Notes: generated by a model not told the origin, from the letters alone. Counted from the stretch's first letter, positions 26,183 through 34,480 are shown. The stretch: 64,000 bases of DNA from Pseudomonadota bacterium (GCA_018242425.1 JAFEBX010000004.1:62001-126000); one strand, 5' to 3'. Numbers and translations are program-made.

Positions 26183-28135
26183 ATGAAAACAACCGCCGCC
26201 GCGCTCCTGGCGCTGCTGATTCCGTGTGCTGCGTTCGCACAACAACCAACCGCCCGCGATTTCGCCCGTTGGGGCGAAGTGAACGAAGTAGCGCTGTCGC
26301 CTGACGGAAAGTACATCGCGATGGCGGTGCCCGCCGACAACAACCGCGAGACCCAGTTGCAGATCGTGCCGCTGGATGGCGTCGGCAAGGTGCAGACGCT
26401 TCGCTTCGGCAAACTGGAGCACGTCTCCAACATCATCTGGACGGCGGACGACACGGTCACCGTCGCGCGCGCGACCAACGTGCCGCTTGAACCGCGCCCC
26501 TATAGCCGCGGCCAATTGTTCTCGACCGACACCACCGGCAAGAAGCAACAGACCCTGTTCGGTTACTTCGCGGACCATGGCGTCCAGACCGGACGCCGCA
26601 AGGACGATGGCTTTGCCAACGTCATCCGCGTGCTGGACGACGAGCCCGGCAAAGTGCTGGTCGATTTCCAGTGCTGGGATTGCGGTGGCGAAAAACCCGA
26701 CTCGGTTCTGTACAAGGTCGATACCCGCACCGGCGATCGCCAGCAACTCGACCACATCCAGGATGCGTCCAGAATCTGGGTGGATACGCATGCCCGCGCC
26801 CGCGCCTTTCTTCGCAGGGACAGCCAGGACGAGCCTCATCTTTTCTATCGCCGCACGCCCGATGCCCAATGGGCGCCGATGCCCCAGTCGCTTGCCGGCT
26901 GGAAGATCGACATGCTGTTCTTCGAGGCGGACGACAATACGGCCTATGCCTCCGTCAGCGACCATGGCGAGGCGGGTTCCTTCTACAAATTCGACTTCAA
27001 GGCCGGCACCCGCACGCTTATTTCAAGCAAACCCGACTTCGATGTCGGCACCGTCCTGACCGCGGGACGCAACGGACCTCCGTTCGCGCTGATTTCCGAT
27101 TACTCCAAGCCGTCCGTGGTCTATCTCGACCAGAAGTCGGAGTACGCGCAACTGCATGCTGGTTTGATGAATGCCTTCCCGGGCCACCTGATCTATTTCG
27201 ATACGATCACTCGCGACAACCGCAAATTGCTGTTCAGGGCCGAATCCGACCGTGACTCCGGATCGTGGTACCTGCTGGATCGCAAGGACAACACGATGCA
27301 GCGCGTGGCCGAAGATCGCCCGTGGTTGAAGCCGGAGCAGATGGCGGCTGTCATCCCGATCGAATTCAAGGCTCGCGATGGCGTCACCCTGCATGGCTTC
27401 CTGACCACCAACCACAATGGCCCGGGCCCGATGGTGGTGCTGCCGCACGGCGGTCCGTACGGACCTGCCGATACTTGGGGATTCAATCCGGAGACGCAGT
27501 TCCTGGCCAGCCGTGGTTATGCGGTGTTGCAGGTGAATTATCGCGGCTCGGGCGGCCGTGGCCAGGACTTCATCCGCAGCGGTCATCGCGAATGGGGCGG
27601 CAAGCTGCAGGATGACATCGCCGATGGCGTGAAGTGGGTAATCGACCACAAGGCCGCCGATCCCAACCGCATCTGCACCTACGGCGCCAGTTACGGCGGC
27701 TATGCGGCGATGATGCAACCGATCCGCTATCCGGAACTTTACAAGTGCGCGATCGGCTACGTGGGCGTCTACGATCTCGAAATGATGCGCAAGAAGGACG
27801 TCCTGACCGAGAGCAAGTCCGGCGAACGCTTCCTGGAACGCACGCTCGGCAGCGACTTCGCGAAACTGAGGGAATGGTCGCCTGCGCAGAACTCCTCGAA
27901 GATCAAGGTTCCGGTTTTCCTTGTCGCCGGCTCGATCGACGAGCTCGTGCCGATGTACCAGTACAACGCGCTCAAGCGCGCGCTGGAGAAGGACGGCAGC
28001 AAGGTCGAAACCATGGTCGCCGACGGCGAAGGCCACGGCTTCTACAGCGTCGACAACCGCACCCAGCTGTTCGAGCGAATGGATGCCTTCCTGAAGAAAT
28101 ACATCGGCGACGGAGCCGCGAAAGCCAGCAACTGA
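26183..28135 (+). CDS. Secreted S9 family peptidase (prolyl oligopeptidase/acylaminoacyl type)
   Basis: Periplasmic serine peptidase expected to cleave short peptides. The 650 residues have a signal peptide (TTAAALLALLIPCAAFAQQ), a beta-propeller-like region (residues about 30-390) and an alpha/beta-hydrolase domain with nucleophile Ser503 (YGASYGGYAAMM), Asp586 (GSIDELVP) and His618 (GEGHGF); all three are in place. PHGGPYGPAD forms the oxyanion region. The start at 26183 is chosen for the signal peptide. Its terminator lies inside the 3' end of the convergent hutG. Confidence 0.93.
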   Translation: MKTTAAALLALLIPCAAFAQQPTARDFARWGEVNEVALSPDGKYIAMAVPADNNRETQLQIVPLDGVGKVQTLRFGKLEHVSNIIWTADDTVTVARATNVPLEPRPYSRGQLFSTDTTGKKQQTLFGYFADHGVQTGRRKDDGFANVIRVLDDEPGKVLVDFQCWDCGGEKPDSVLYKVDTRTGDRQQLDHIQDASRIWVDTHARARAFLRRDSQDEPHLFYRRTPDAQWAPMPQSLAGWKIDMLFFEADDNTAYASVSDHGEAGSFYKFDFKAGTRTLISSKPDFDVGTVLTAGRNGPPFALISDYSKPSVVYLDQKSEYAQLHAGLMNAFPGHLIYFDTITRDNRKLLFRAESDRDSGSWYLLDRKDNTMQRVAEDRPWLKPEQMAAVIPIEFKARDGVTLHGFLTTNHNGPGPMVVLPHGGPYGPADTWGFNPETQFLASRGYAVLQVNYRGSGGRGQDFIRSGHREWGGKLQDDIADGVKWVIDHKAADPNRICTYGASYGGYAAMMQPIRYPELYKCAIGYVGVYDLEMMRKKDVLTESKSGERFLERTLGSDFAKLREWSPAQNSSKIKVPVFLVAGSIDELVPMYQYNALKRALEKDGSKVETMVADGEGHGFYSVDNRTQLFERMDAFLKKYIGDGAAKASN

Positions 28136-28138
28136 CCG

Positions 28139-28924
28139 TCAGGACAACGCCGTTTCCAGCAACGCCTGCAGGACTTCCTGCAGGCGTTTTGCCTTGGCGT
28201 CATCCCATTCGACGCGTTGTTCATCCATGTAGGTACGCTGTGCCAATTCCAGCTGCACCGCATCGATGCCCTTGGCCGGATCCGCGTAGTGGCGGGTGAT
28301 GTAGCCGCCCTTGAAGCGTCCGTTGACCACGTGCGTGTAATCGGTTCGCGCTGCGAGCACGGCTTCGAGGCGTTGCTGCAGCTGCGGCCGGCAACTCGCA
28401 CCGCCCGCCGTGCCGAGATTGAAATCGGGCAACCGTCCCTCGAACAGGAACGGCACTTCGCCGCGAATGGAATGCCCTTCCCACAGCACCGCGCGACCGT
28501 GCAGGCCACGGAGGCGTTCCAGCTCATCCTGCAACGCCTGGTGGTACGGCCGCCAGTACGCATCCACGCGTCGCGCGATGTCGGCGGCATCGGGCATGCC
28601 GCCCTCGACGTAGACCGGGTCGCCGCTGAAACGCACGACCGGGCACAGGCCGGTGGTGTTCTGGCCGGGATACAGCGATGTGTCATCGGGCGGGCGATTG
28701 AGGTCGACGACATAGCGCGAATGACGCGGCACCAGCACCGATGCGCCGAGATCCTTCGCGAAGGCATACAACCGTGACACCCACCAGTCGGTATCGGGCA
28801 CCTCGCGCGCTTCCGGCGTCAGCCGCTGCGCGATGTCGGCGGGGACATCGGTGCCGTCGTGCGGCAGGCTGACCAAGAGTGGTGCCTTGCCCCGATGCAG
28901 GGAAAAAATCGCCGGATCATTCAT
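28139..28924 (-). CDS. hutG: N-formylglutamate amidohydrolase (HutG type)
   Basis: Hydrolyses N-formylglutamate to glutamate and formate, the last step of one histidine-degradation route. The 261 residues show LLVSLPHDGTDVPADIAQRL, DTDWWVSRLYAFA, RHSRYVVDLNRPPDD, the metal-site GHSIRGEVPFLFEGRLPDFN, and GRFKGGYITRHYADP. It overlaps the amino acid oxidase gene by 4 bp and is probably in an operon with it. hutU, hutH and hutI are not in the window, so the substrate rests on family alone. Confidence 0.92.
   Translation of the reverse strand: MNDPAIFSLHRGKAPLLVSLPHDGTDVPADIAQRLTPEAREVPDTDWWVSRLYAFAKDLGASVLVPRHSRYVVDLNRPPDDTSLYPGQNTTGLCPVVRFSGDPVYVEGGMPDAADIARRVDAYWRPYHQALQDELERLRGLHGRAVLWEGHSIRGEVPFLFEGRLPDFNLGTAGGASCRPQLQQRLEAVLAARTDYTHVVNGRFKGGYITRHYADPAKGIDAVQLELAQRTYMDEQRVEWDDAKAKRLQEVLQALLETALS
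28161..28190 (+). terminator. Intrinsic terminator of the S9 peptidase gene, inside hutG
   Basis: A perfect 13-bp inverted repeat (AACGCCTGCAGGA 28161-28173, TCCTGCAGGCGTT 28176-28188) is followed by T residues to 28190 on the plus strand. It lies about 25 bp after the S9 stop, within the last codons of the convergent hutG (near LQEVLQALLET). Confidence 0.8.
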
Positions 28925-30192
28925 GCGAATCGCGCCGGTGCGTAGGCGGCGGGATCGAGATGCGTCGCCCGTCCGCAGACGAGATCGGCGATCAGCTCGC
29001 CGGTGCCTGCACTCATGCCCACGCCCATCATGCCGTGGCCGGTTGCCAGCCACAGCCCGGGACGTCCCGGCACCGCGCCGATCAGCGGCACGTCGTCGAC
29101 GCACATTGGGCGCCAGCCGCACCAGCGTTCCTGCACCTCGGCGCCGACCGGATCGTGCAGGTATTCGCGGGCGCCCCGCTCCAGCGCGGCGAGCCGGCGC
29201 GGATTGAGGCTGTCGTCGTAGCCGGAGAATTCCATGGTGCTGCCGAGGCGATAGCCATCGCCCCACGTGGTCACGCACACCGAGCGTTCGCGCAGGATCA
29301 GCGGGCGCTGCGGCGTCAATGCCGGACGCGAATAGGTGATCGAATAGCCCTTGCCGGGCTGGATCAACCCGCGCAGCCAACCGGCGCCGAGCGTGCGCGC
29401 GAGCAGCGGCGACCACGAACCGGCCGCGACCACGACATTGCGCGCGGCGAAACGCACGCCACCAGCTTCGATCTCCCAGCCCAGGCTGCCCTGCTGCAAT
29501 CCCGACAGCGCGCAGGATTCGTGGATGTGCCCGCCCAGCGCGCGGATATTGCGCGCCAGCTCGTCGACATAGCGATCGGGGCGCAGCATCGAATCGCCGC
29601 TGAAACGGATCGCGCCCGCGATGCCCGGCTTCAGCGCCGGCTCCATTGCTTCGTAGGTGCGGCCGTCGATGGCCTCGACGCGGACACCGAGTTCGCGCAG
29701 CAACGGGAATTCTTCCTGGTCGTGTTCGAACAGGCGCTGGGTGTGGAAAACATAGTCCTCGCCGGAATCGTGGAACCCGCAATCGAGCGCGAGTTCATCG
29801 ACCCAGGCACGGATGCGCTGCAGCGAGTGTTCGAGGATGGCGTGCTTGGCGCGCGCGCTGCGCTCCCAGTCACGCAGGTTGCAACGCAGGGCGAAACGCA
29901 TCAGCCAGCGCCACAGCGCCGGATCGAAGCCGGGATGCACGTACAGCGGCGCATCCGGCGTCAGCATCCACTTCAATGCCTTCAAGACCGTGCCGGGCGC
30001 CGCCAGCGGCGGTGCGTGGCTCGGCGTGAGCGTGCCGCAATTGCCGTGCGACGCGCCGCTGCCCAGCGTGCGCGCCTCGATCAGGCGGACCGAACGGCCG
30101 GCGCGCAGCAATGCCAGCGCCGACGCCAGTCCGGCTACGCCGCCCCCGACGATCAGGACATCGGTGGCCGGCAGATCAGTGGTGGTGGCCAC
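28921..30192 (-). CDS. FAD-dependent D-amino acid dehydrogenase-like oxidoreductase (DAO family)
   Basis: Flavoprotein of the DadA/glycine oxidase group, oxidising an amino acid and passing electrons to quinone or oxygen. The 423 residues have the Rossmann loop VLIVGGGVAGLASALALLRA, the acidic ribose ligand LIEA, the family segment GASHGNCGTLTPSHAPPLAA, VVVAAGSWSPLLA, KGYSITY, and the C-terminal RPMCVDDVPLIG with ATGHGMMGVGMSAGTGEL. DadA homologues share this start and end. Coupling to hutG suggests amino acid breakdown; the substrate could also be hydroxyproline or an opine. Confidence 0.88.
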   Translation of the reverse strand: MATTTDLPATDVLIVGGGVAGLASALALLRAGRSVRLIEARTLGSGASHGNCGTLTPSHAPPLAAPGTVLKALKWMLTPDAPLYVHPGFDPALWRWLMRFALRCNLRDWERSARAKHAILEHSLQRIRAWVDELALDCGFHDSGEDYVFHTQRLFEHDQEEFPLLRELGVRVEAIDGRTYEAMEPALKPGIAGAIRFSGDSMLRPDRYVDELARNIRALGGHIHESCALSGLQQGSLGWEIEAGGVRFAARNVVVAAGSWSPLLARTLGAGWLRGLIQPGKGYSITYSRPALTPQRPLILRERSVCVTTWGDGYRLGSTMEFSGYDDSLNPRRLAALERGAREYLHDPVGAEVQERWCGWRPMCVDDVPLIGAVPGRPGLWLATGHGMMGVGMSAGTGELIADLVCGRATHLDPAAYAPARFA

Positions 30193-30207
30193 ACCGTGCC
30201 TTATTTA

Positions 30208-30690
30208 TTAATGGTGGTGCCCACCATCGCCGTGCACGTGGCCGTGCTCGAGCTCCTCGGGGCTGGCATCGCGCACTTCGACGATCTCGATGTCGAAATG
30301 CAGGTCCTTGCCGGCCATCGGGTGGTTGAGGTCGACGTCGACCGCAGTCATGCCGACCTTCTCGACGGTAACCGCGCGCGGGCCGAAGTTGGTGTTGAGC
30401 ACGACCTGCATGCCCGGCTCCAGCTTGACCGTGCCGAAATGCTTCTTGGGAATGCGCTGGCTCAGGCCTTCGCGGCGCTCGCCGTAGGCATCTGCAGCCG
30501 GGACGTCGACCTCGAAGGCATCGCCGGTTTCGTGGCCTTCCATCGCCTTCTCCAGGCCCGGAATGATGTTGCCGTGGCCAGCCAGGATGGCGAGCGGTTC
30601 GCCACGCTCTTTCGAGCTTTCCTCGGACGGCTGACCGACCGGACCGACCGAATAATGAAAGCGCACGACCTTGTCTTTCTCAATTTTCAT
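30208..30690 (-). CDS. slyD: FKBP-type prolyl isomerase SlyD
   Basis: Cytosolic peptidyl-prolyl isomerase and chaperone with a metal-binding tail, which supplies nickel to hydrogenase in E. coli. The 160 residues hold the FKBP core (KVVRFHYSVGPVG, GHGNIIPGLEKAMEGHETGD), the IF chaperone insert (VDVPAADAYGERREGLSQRI) and the closing VDLNHPMAGKDLHFDIEIVE. A short His-rich tail (HGHVHGDGGHHH) ends it, shorter than in E. coli. The start at 30690 fits SlyD. It follows in the same direction before the oxidase-hutG pair. Confidence 0.96.
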   Translation of the reverse strand: MKIEKDKVVRFHYSVGPVGQPSEESSKERGEPLAILAGHGNIIPGLEKAMEGHETGDAFEVDVPAADAYGERREGLSQRIPKKHFGTVKLEPGMQVVLNTNFGPRAVTVEKVGMTAVDVDLNHPMAGKDLHFDIEIVEVRDASPEELEHGHVHGDGGHHH

Positions 30691-30801
30691 GAATTTCTGC
30701 TTGTAAGGTATTGAAATTTGGTATCGGATGCGGGCAGACTTCAGCCACCGATCACGTCCGGTCGGCCATGCGCCGTAGGACATTATCCGGGGAGGGGCTT
30801 C

Positions 30802-31350
30802 ATGTCGCCAGTGCGAACTGTATCGATCCGTGCCCGGACGGGCGCAATCCTGTGCTTCCTTGCCCTCGCCGGCCCCGGCCTGGCCATGGCTGGCACCCCC
30901 GACAACAACGCCATGTCCCCCGCTCCCGCTGCCCCGGGGCGCTGGAACGTCACCCCGTTGCACGGCACCAACGCCGCCAATGCCGTCCTGATGCGGGCAT
31001 TCAGCCTCGTCGGCACGCCCTACGTCTGGGGCGGCACCAGCCCGGATGGCGGTTTCGACTGCAGCGGGCTGGTCAACTATGTCTTCCGCGACATGCTCGA
31101 CATGCGCCTGCCGCGGACCTCGCGTGAACTGGCGGAAGTCGAGGGCCCGCGGATCGCGCTGGATGCCCTGCAGACCGGCGACCTGATCTTCTTCGGCACC
31201 GACGGCCAGATCAGCCACGTCGGCATCTATGTCGGCGAAGGCCGTTTCATCCACGCCCCCCGCACCGGGACCGTGGTCAGGCTGGAAAAGATCGGAACCC
31301 CCTATTGGCTGGCCCGCTATTCAGGTGCCCGTCGCGTGATCGATCCGTGA
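30802..31350 (+). CDS. NlpC/P60 (C40) cell-wall endopeptidase, first of a tandem pair
   Basis: Secreted cysteine peptidase expected to cut peptide stems of peptidoglycan. The 182 residues have a signal peptide (TGAILCFLALAGPGLAMAG), a linker, and a C-terminal NlpC/P60 domain with Cys87 (GGFDCSGLVNYVFRD), His139 (QISHVGIYVGEG) and third polar residue His151 (FIHAPRTG): an intact Cys-His-His triad. The start is set by GGAGGGG 8 bp before ATG 30802. No SH3 or LysM wall-binding domain is present. A paralogue follows 148 bp downstream; slyD is divergent. Confidence 0.9.
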   Translation: MSPVRTVSIRARTGAILCFLALAGPGLAMAGTPDNNAMSPAPAAPGRWNVTPLHGTNAANAVLMRAFSLVGTPYVWGGTSPDGGFDCSGLVNYVFRDMLDMRLPRTSRELAEVEGPRIALDALQTGDLIFFGTDGQISHVGIYVGEGRFIHAPRTGTVVRLEKIGTPYWLARYSGARRVIDP

Positions 31351-31498
31351 AGACCGCGTGAGGGGAAAATGACGATGGATGCCAAATTTTGTGCATTCAG
31401 TTCCATTTTTTAACCCTTTTTTACGATTTCTTAAACAAACTCCATCGTCTGGTCGGGCAAACTCTTCCCTCGTTTAGCCGAATGAAGACCCAGTGACG
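31351..31498 (+). promoter_or_regulatory. AT-rich spacer with inverted repeat and tiny ORF
   Basis: An AT-rich block (31384-31440, with TTTTTTAACCCTTTTTTACG) stands out from the GC-rich surroundings. It is bracketed by a 9-bp inverted repeat, GACGATGGA (31371-31379) and TCCATCGTC (31441-31449); GACGATG recurs at the next gene's start (31495-31501). A 14-codon frame (31369-31413, MTMDAKFCAFSSIF) sits behind a close AGGGG. The block probably holds the promoter of the second NlpC/P60 gene; no consensus hexamer pair is certain. Confidence 0.45.
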
Positions 31499-32116
31499 AT
31501 GACCGAGACGCGCTCCCAACGCCTCGGCCGCCTCAGGAAGAAGGCCGCCATTACATTGATGCTAGTTGCCGGAACCGCCTTCACGGCGCCGGCATTTGCA
31601 CACGAAACCGAGACCGGCGCCGACCGGCTCGACGCCATTGGTGGCAGCGTCATCGATCAGGTCGATGGCAATCCGCTGAACCAGACCCTCAGCCAGCTCG
31701 ATCCCTCCGCCATGCCGGTGGGCAGCGCGATCAGCAGCGCCGAACAGGGCCGCATCCAGAAAGTGCTGTCGCGCGCCATGGGCCTGCTGGGCATCCCCTA
31801 CCGCTGGGGTGGCACCACGACAAATGGTTTTGATTGCAGCGGACTGGTCGGTTACGTCTTCCGCACCGCGCTCGGCATCAACCTGCCGCGCGTCTCCCGC
31901 GAAATCGCCCACCAGGGCACCAAGGTCCAGACCGCCGACCTCGCCGAAGGCGACCTGGTGTTCTTCGGCCGCGGTCGCGGCATCGACCACGTCGGCATCT
32001 ACATCGGCGACGGCAAGTTTCTGCACGCCCCGCGCACCGGCCGCGACGTCACCGTCTCCAACCTGGACGGCTACTGGGCACAGCATCTGGTCACGGCCCG
32101 CCGCATCTCGGGCTGA
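31499..32116 (+). CDS. NlpC/P60 (C40) cell-wall endopeptidase, second of a tandem pair
   Basis: The 205-residue paralogue of the preceding gene has a signal peptide (KKAAITLMLVAGTAFTAPAF), about 45 residues of linker, and an NlpC/P60 domain with Cys113 (GFDCSGLVGYVFRTALGINL), His164 (IDHVGIYIGDG) and His176 (FLHAPRTG). The shared YxWGGT, LPRxSRE and HAPRTG stretches make duplication clear. A GTG two codons upstream (31493) is an alternative start. A terminator follows at 32139. Confidence 0.9.
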   Translation: MTETRSQRLGRLRKKAAITLMLVAGTAFTAPAFAHETETGADRLDAIGGSVIDQVDGNPLNQTLSQLDPSAMPVGSAISSAEQGRIQKVLSRAMGLLGIPYRWGGTTTNGFDCSGLVGYVFRTALGINLPRVSREIAHQGTKVQTADLAEGDLVFFGRGRGIDHVGIYIGDGKFLHAPRTGRDVTVSNLDGYWAQHLVTARRISG

Positions 32117-32138
32117 GCCACGATCATCGAGCGTTGAT

Positions 32139-32162
32139 GAAACCGCCCCATCGGGCGGTTTC
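32139..32162. terminator. Bidirectional intrinsic terminator
   Basis: A 10-bp stem (GAAACCGCCC 32139-32148, GGGCGGTTTC 32153-32162) with loop CATC lies between the convergent NlpC/P60 and thioesterase genes. Short T-rich stretches follow on both strands. Confidence 0.8.
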
Positions 32163-32168
32163 GTCGTT

Positions 32169-32693
32169 TCAGGCTTCCGTTTCCGCGTCGCGATAGCGGG
32201 CGATGGTGTGCTCGATGTCCTTGCTCAGGTCCATCACCTTGATCGCGTATTCGGCCAGGCGGCGATCCTCGTCGCTTTCCTGGGTGAGTTGCGGCACCGG
32301 GACCGGTCGCCCCGTCCCTTGGTCGACCGCAACGAACACGATCACGCAGTGCGTGCACAGCCGCTCCTGCCCGCCGTCGTGCATGCCCATGGGATCGCGC
32401 GCAGTGACATCGACCGCGATGTGCATCGAGGTGCTGCCGGTATAGACCAGCTTGGCGTTGATGGCGACGAGATCGCTGATGCCGATCGGGGCGACGAAAC
32501 GGATGCCGCCCACCGCCACCGTCACCGCGTATCGCCCGCACCAACCGACCGCCGCCGCATAACCGGCCTGGTCGATCCACTTCATCACGATGCCGCCGTG
32601 GACCTTGCCGCCGTAATTGACGTCGCCGGGTTCGGCGAGGAAACGCATGGTCAGTTCGCGCGGATGTTCCGGTCCCGGCGTGTTTTCGGTCAT
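32169..32693 (-). CDS. Acyl-CoA thioesterase (hotdog fold, YciA/BACH-like)
   Basis: Cytosolic thioesterase hydrolysing acyl-CoA to free acid and CoA. The 174 residues are one hotdog domain: RELTMRFLAEPGDVNYGGKV, the helix VHGGIVMKWIDQAGYAAAV, VAVGGIRFVAPIGISDLVAI, and STSMHIAVDVTARDPM. The start is the ATG at 32691-32693 (MTENTPG). Only 29 bp separate it from the divergent Nudix gene, so their promoters must overlap. Chain-length preference is unknown. Confidence 0.9.
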   Translation of the reverse strand: MTENTPGPEHPRELTMRFLAEPGDVNYGGKVHGGIVMKWIDQAGYAAAVGWCGRYAVTVAVGGIRFVAPIGISDLVAINAKLVYTGSTSMHIAVDVTARDPMGMHDGGQERLCTHCVIVFVAVDQGTGRPVPVPQLTQESDEDRRLAEYAIKVMDLSKDIEHTIARYRDAETEA

Positions 32694-32722
32694 GCTGTGC
32701 ACATACCCCACGAAATCGATCC

Positions 32723-33211
32723 ATGCCTTATACACCCATCGTCGGTACGCTCGGCTACATCCTCTCGCCCGATCGCCGCAAGGTATTGCTGGTCCACCGC
32801 AACGCGCGTCCCGGCGACGAACACCTCGGCAAGTACAACGGTCTCGGCGGCAAGCTCGAGGCCGATGAAGACGTGGTGGCGGGCATGCGCCGCGAGATCG
32901 AAGAGGAGGCGGGACTGGCCTGCGACGAGTTGCAGCTGCGCGGCACCATCAGCTGGCCGGGTTTCGGCAAGAACGGCGAGGACTGGCTCGGCTTCGTCTT
33001 CCTGATCACCAGGTTCACCGGCACCGCGCCGGATCGCAACGAGGAAGGGACGCTGGAGTGGGTGGATGTCGAGCGGATCCACGAACTGCCGATGTGGGAA
33101 GGCGATCGCCACTTCCTGCCATTGGTGTTCGACAATGATCCCCGCGCCTTCCACGGGGTGATGCCATACAAGGACGGTCGCCCGACCGGCTGGAATTACA
33201 GCCGGATCTGA
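32723..33211 (+). CDS. Nudix hydrolase, 8-oxo-dGTP diphosphatase-like
   Basis: Nucleotide pyrophosphohydrolase of the MutT/MTH1 kind that may clear oxidised dGTP. The 162 residues begin PYTPIVGTLGYILSPDRRKV, with the YNGLGGK substrate loop leading into a complete Nudix box (GKLEADEDVVAGMRREIEEE then AGL): Gly, the REIEEE metal ligands and the final Gly are all there. ISWPGFGKNGEDWLGFVFLI and a C-terminal MPYKDGRPTGWN follow. It is divergent from the thioesterase; its stop lies 4 bp from the rnk stop. Confidence 0.9.
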   Translation: MPYTPIVGTLGYILSPDRRKVLLVHRNARPGDEHLGKYNGLGGKLEADEDVVAGMRREIEEEAGLACDELQLRGTISWPGFGKNGEDWLGFVFLITRFTGTAPDRNEEGTLEWVDVERIHELPMWEGDRHFLPLVFDNDPRAFHGVMPYKDGRPTGWNYSRI

Positions 33212-33215
33212 GGAC

Positions 33216-33614
33216 TCAGCGCTGGCGTGCCTCGGGCTGGTCGAGCACTTCCAGCACGCGCAGGCGCGTGTTCTTGCCGCCGGGCAACAGCCAGTTGATC
33301 GACTGGCCGACCTTGAGGCCGAGCAGCGCACTGCCAACCGGCGCCATGATCGAGACCGTGCCGGGCTTGCCGGCGCCTTCCGGGTAGACGAGGGTCAGCG
33401 TGTAGTTGGCACCGGCATCGTCGACGAAGCGTGCGGTGGTATTCATCGTCACGATATCCGCCGGCACTTCACCGGGTTCCACCACCGAGGCCCGGTCGAT
33501 TTCCGCACGCAATGCCTCGGCACCCGGCAGGTTGCGGGCTGCAGCAGACTCCAGCAGCGCATCCAGGCGGTCCCAGTCGGGACGGGACATGACGATGGGT
33601 GGAACCTCGGACAT
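33216..33614 (-). CDS. rnk: Nucleoside diphosphate kinase regulator Rnk
   Basis: GreA/GreB-like RNA polymerase-binding protein. The 132 residues have a short N-terminal coiled coil (RPDWDRLDALLESAAARN), ADIVTMNTTARFVD and the GreAB C-terminal domain (YTLTLVYPE, VSIMAPVGSALLGLKVGQSI, NWLLPGG). The coiled coil is too short to reach the polymerase active site as GreA does, matching Rnk. It follows the small DksA-type gene by 73 bp. The start at 33614 fits homologues. Confidence 0.93.
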   Translation of the reverse strand: MSEVPPIVMSRPDWDRLDALLESAAARNLPGAEALRAEIDRASVVEPGEVPADIVTMNTTARFVDDAGANYTLTLVYPEGAGKPGTVSIMAPVGSALLGLKVGQSINWLLPGGKNTRLRVLEVLDQPEARQR

Positions 33615-33687
33615 CTCGGTACTCCTGAAGTATTGATTGCTTTGCTTTGGAGATTGTATCGGGTGCTGCGTGGCGCAAATGGCAGGC

Positions 33688-33954
33688 TCAGCGCAGCTGC
33701 GAATCCTTGCTGCCGCGGCGGTTGTAGCCGCTGGAATGCAGTTCTTCCTCATCGCGCGCCTGCTGGCAGGGCACGCACAGGCGCACGCCCGGCAGCGCCT
33801 TGCGACGCGCTTCGGGAATCGGCGCGTCGCATTCCTCGCAACGTTCGAGGCTCGGGCCCTGCGGCAACTGGCTGCGGGCGCGCTTGATCGCATCCTTCAC
33901 CGTGGCGTCGATCTGGTCCTGCACCGCGCCATCGCCGGCCCAACCGGTGGCCAT
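33688..33954 (-). CDS. Small DksA/TraR-type C4 zinc-finger protein (YbiI-like)
   Basis: The 88 residues contain a helix (DQIDATVKDAIKRARSQL) and the DksA/TraR zinc finger, CEEC-x17-CVPC, with the conserved PIPEARRKALPG loop. It lacks the long coiled-coil tip of DksA, so it resembles E. coli YbiI or TraR-like proteins whose roles are poorly known; contact with the polymerase secondary channel is possible. The start is the ATG at 33954, one base after the ferritin stop, so the genes are likely coupled. Its closeness to rnk, another secondary-channel-type protein, is notable. Confidence 0.88.
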   Translation of the reverse strand: MATGWAGDGAVQDQIDATVKDAIKRARSQLPQGPSLERCEECDAPIPEARRKALPGVRLCVPCQQARDEEELHSSGYNRRGSKDSQLR

Positions 33955-33955
33955 G

Positions 33956-34426
33956 TCAGTGGCTGCCGCCGTGGTCGCGGAAGCTCTCGACGTCACCGGG
34001 GCGACGCAGCATCTTGTTGACCTCGTCGAGATGCATTTCCTCGGCGACGATCATCTCGCGCGCGTATTCCTCGAGCAGCACCGACTTGCCTTCGCTCAGG
34101 CGCAGCAGCTCGTAGTAGACCTCGAGCGAGGCTTTCTCGTGCGCCAGGCTTTCGCGCAGGATGTCGCCGATGTCGTGCTGGTGGGTTTCCAGCAGCGGAC
34201 CGATCCGCAACGAGGGATGGCCGCCGAGCAGGGTCACCAGTTCGCCGGCCTTGCTGGCGTGGGCCAGTGATTCGTCGGCGTTCGACTTCATCCACGACAC
34301 GATCGGGATGCGCCCGTATCCATAGACCATCAGTCCGTAATGGGTGTAGCGGACCACGCCGGCCAGCTCCATTTCCATGATCCGGTTCAGGGTATCGATG
34401 GCCTGCTGCTTGAGATCGTCCTGCAT
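33956..34426 (-). CDS. Ferritin-like (bacterioferritin family) protein
   Basis: Four-helix diiron protein for iron storage or detoxification. The 156 residues run MQDDLKQQAIDTLNRIMEME, LAGVVRYTHYGLMVYGYGR, with Glu/His pairs in NADESLAHASKAGEL, HDIGDILRESLAHEKASLEV and AREMIVAEEMHLDEVNKML, in the order of ferroxidase ligands. The tail is short and ends in HGGSH. It lies between the symporter and the small zinc-finger gene on the same strand. It could be annotated as bacterioferritin; haem binding cannot be judged. Confidence 0.88.
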   Translation of the reverse strand: MQDDLKQQAIDTLNRIMEMELAGVVRYTHYGLMVYGYGRIPIVSWMKSNADESLAHASKAGELVTLLGGHPSLRIGPLLETHQHDIGDILRESLAHEKASLEVYYELLRLSEGKSVLLEEYAREMIVAEEMHLDEVNKMLRRPGDVESFRDHGGSH

Positions 34427-34480
34427 GGCGGTTCCCTTTCATTCGCGTCAGAAAAAGATGTGGTGCCGATCTGCCCGGAT

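Noticed and set aside
31482..31496. Tiny frame MKTQ overlapping the second NlpC/P60 start
   Set aside because: Four codons with no Shine-Dalgarno; too short to support.
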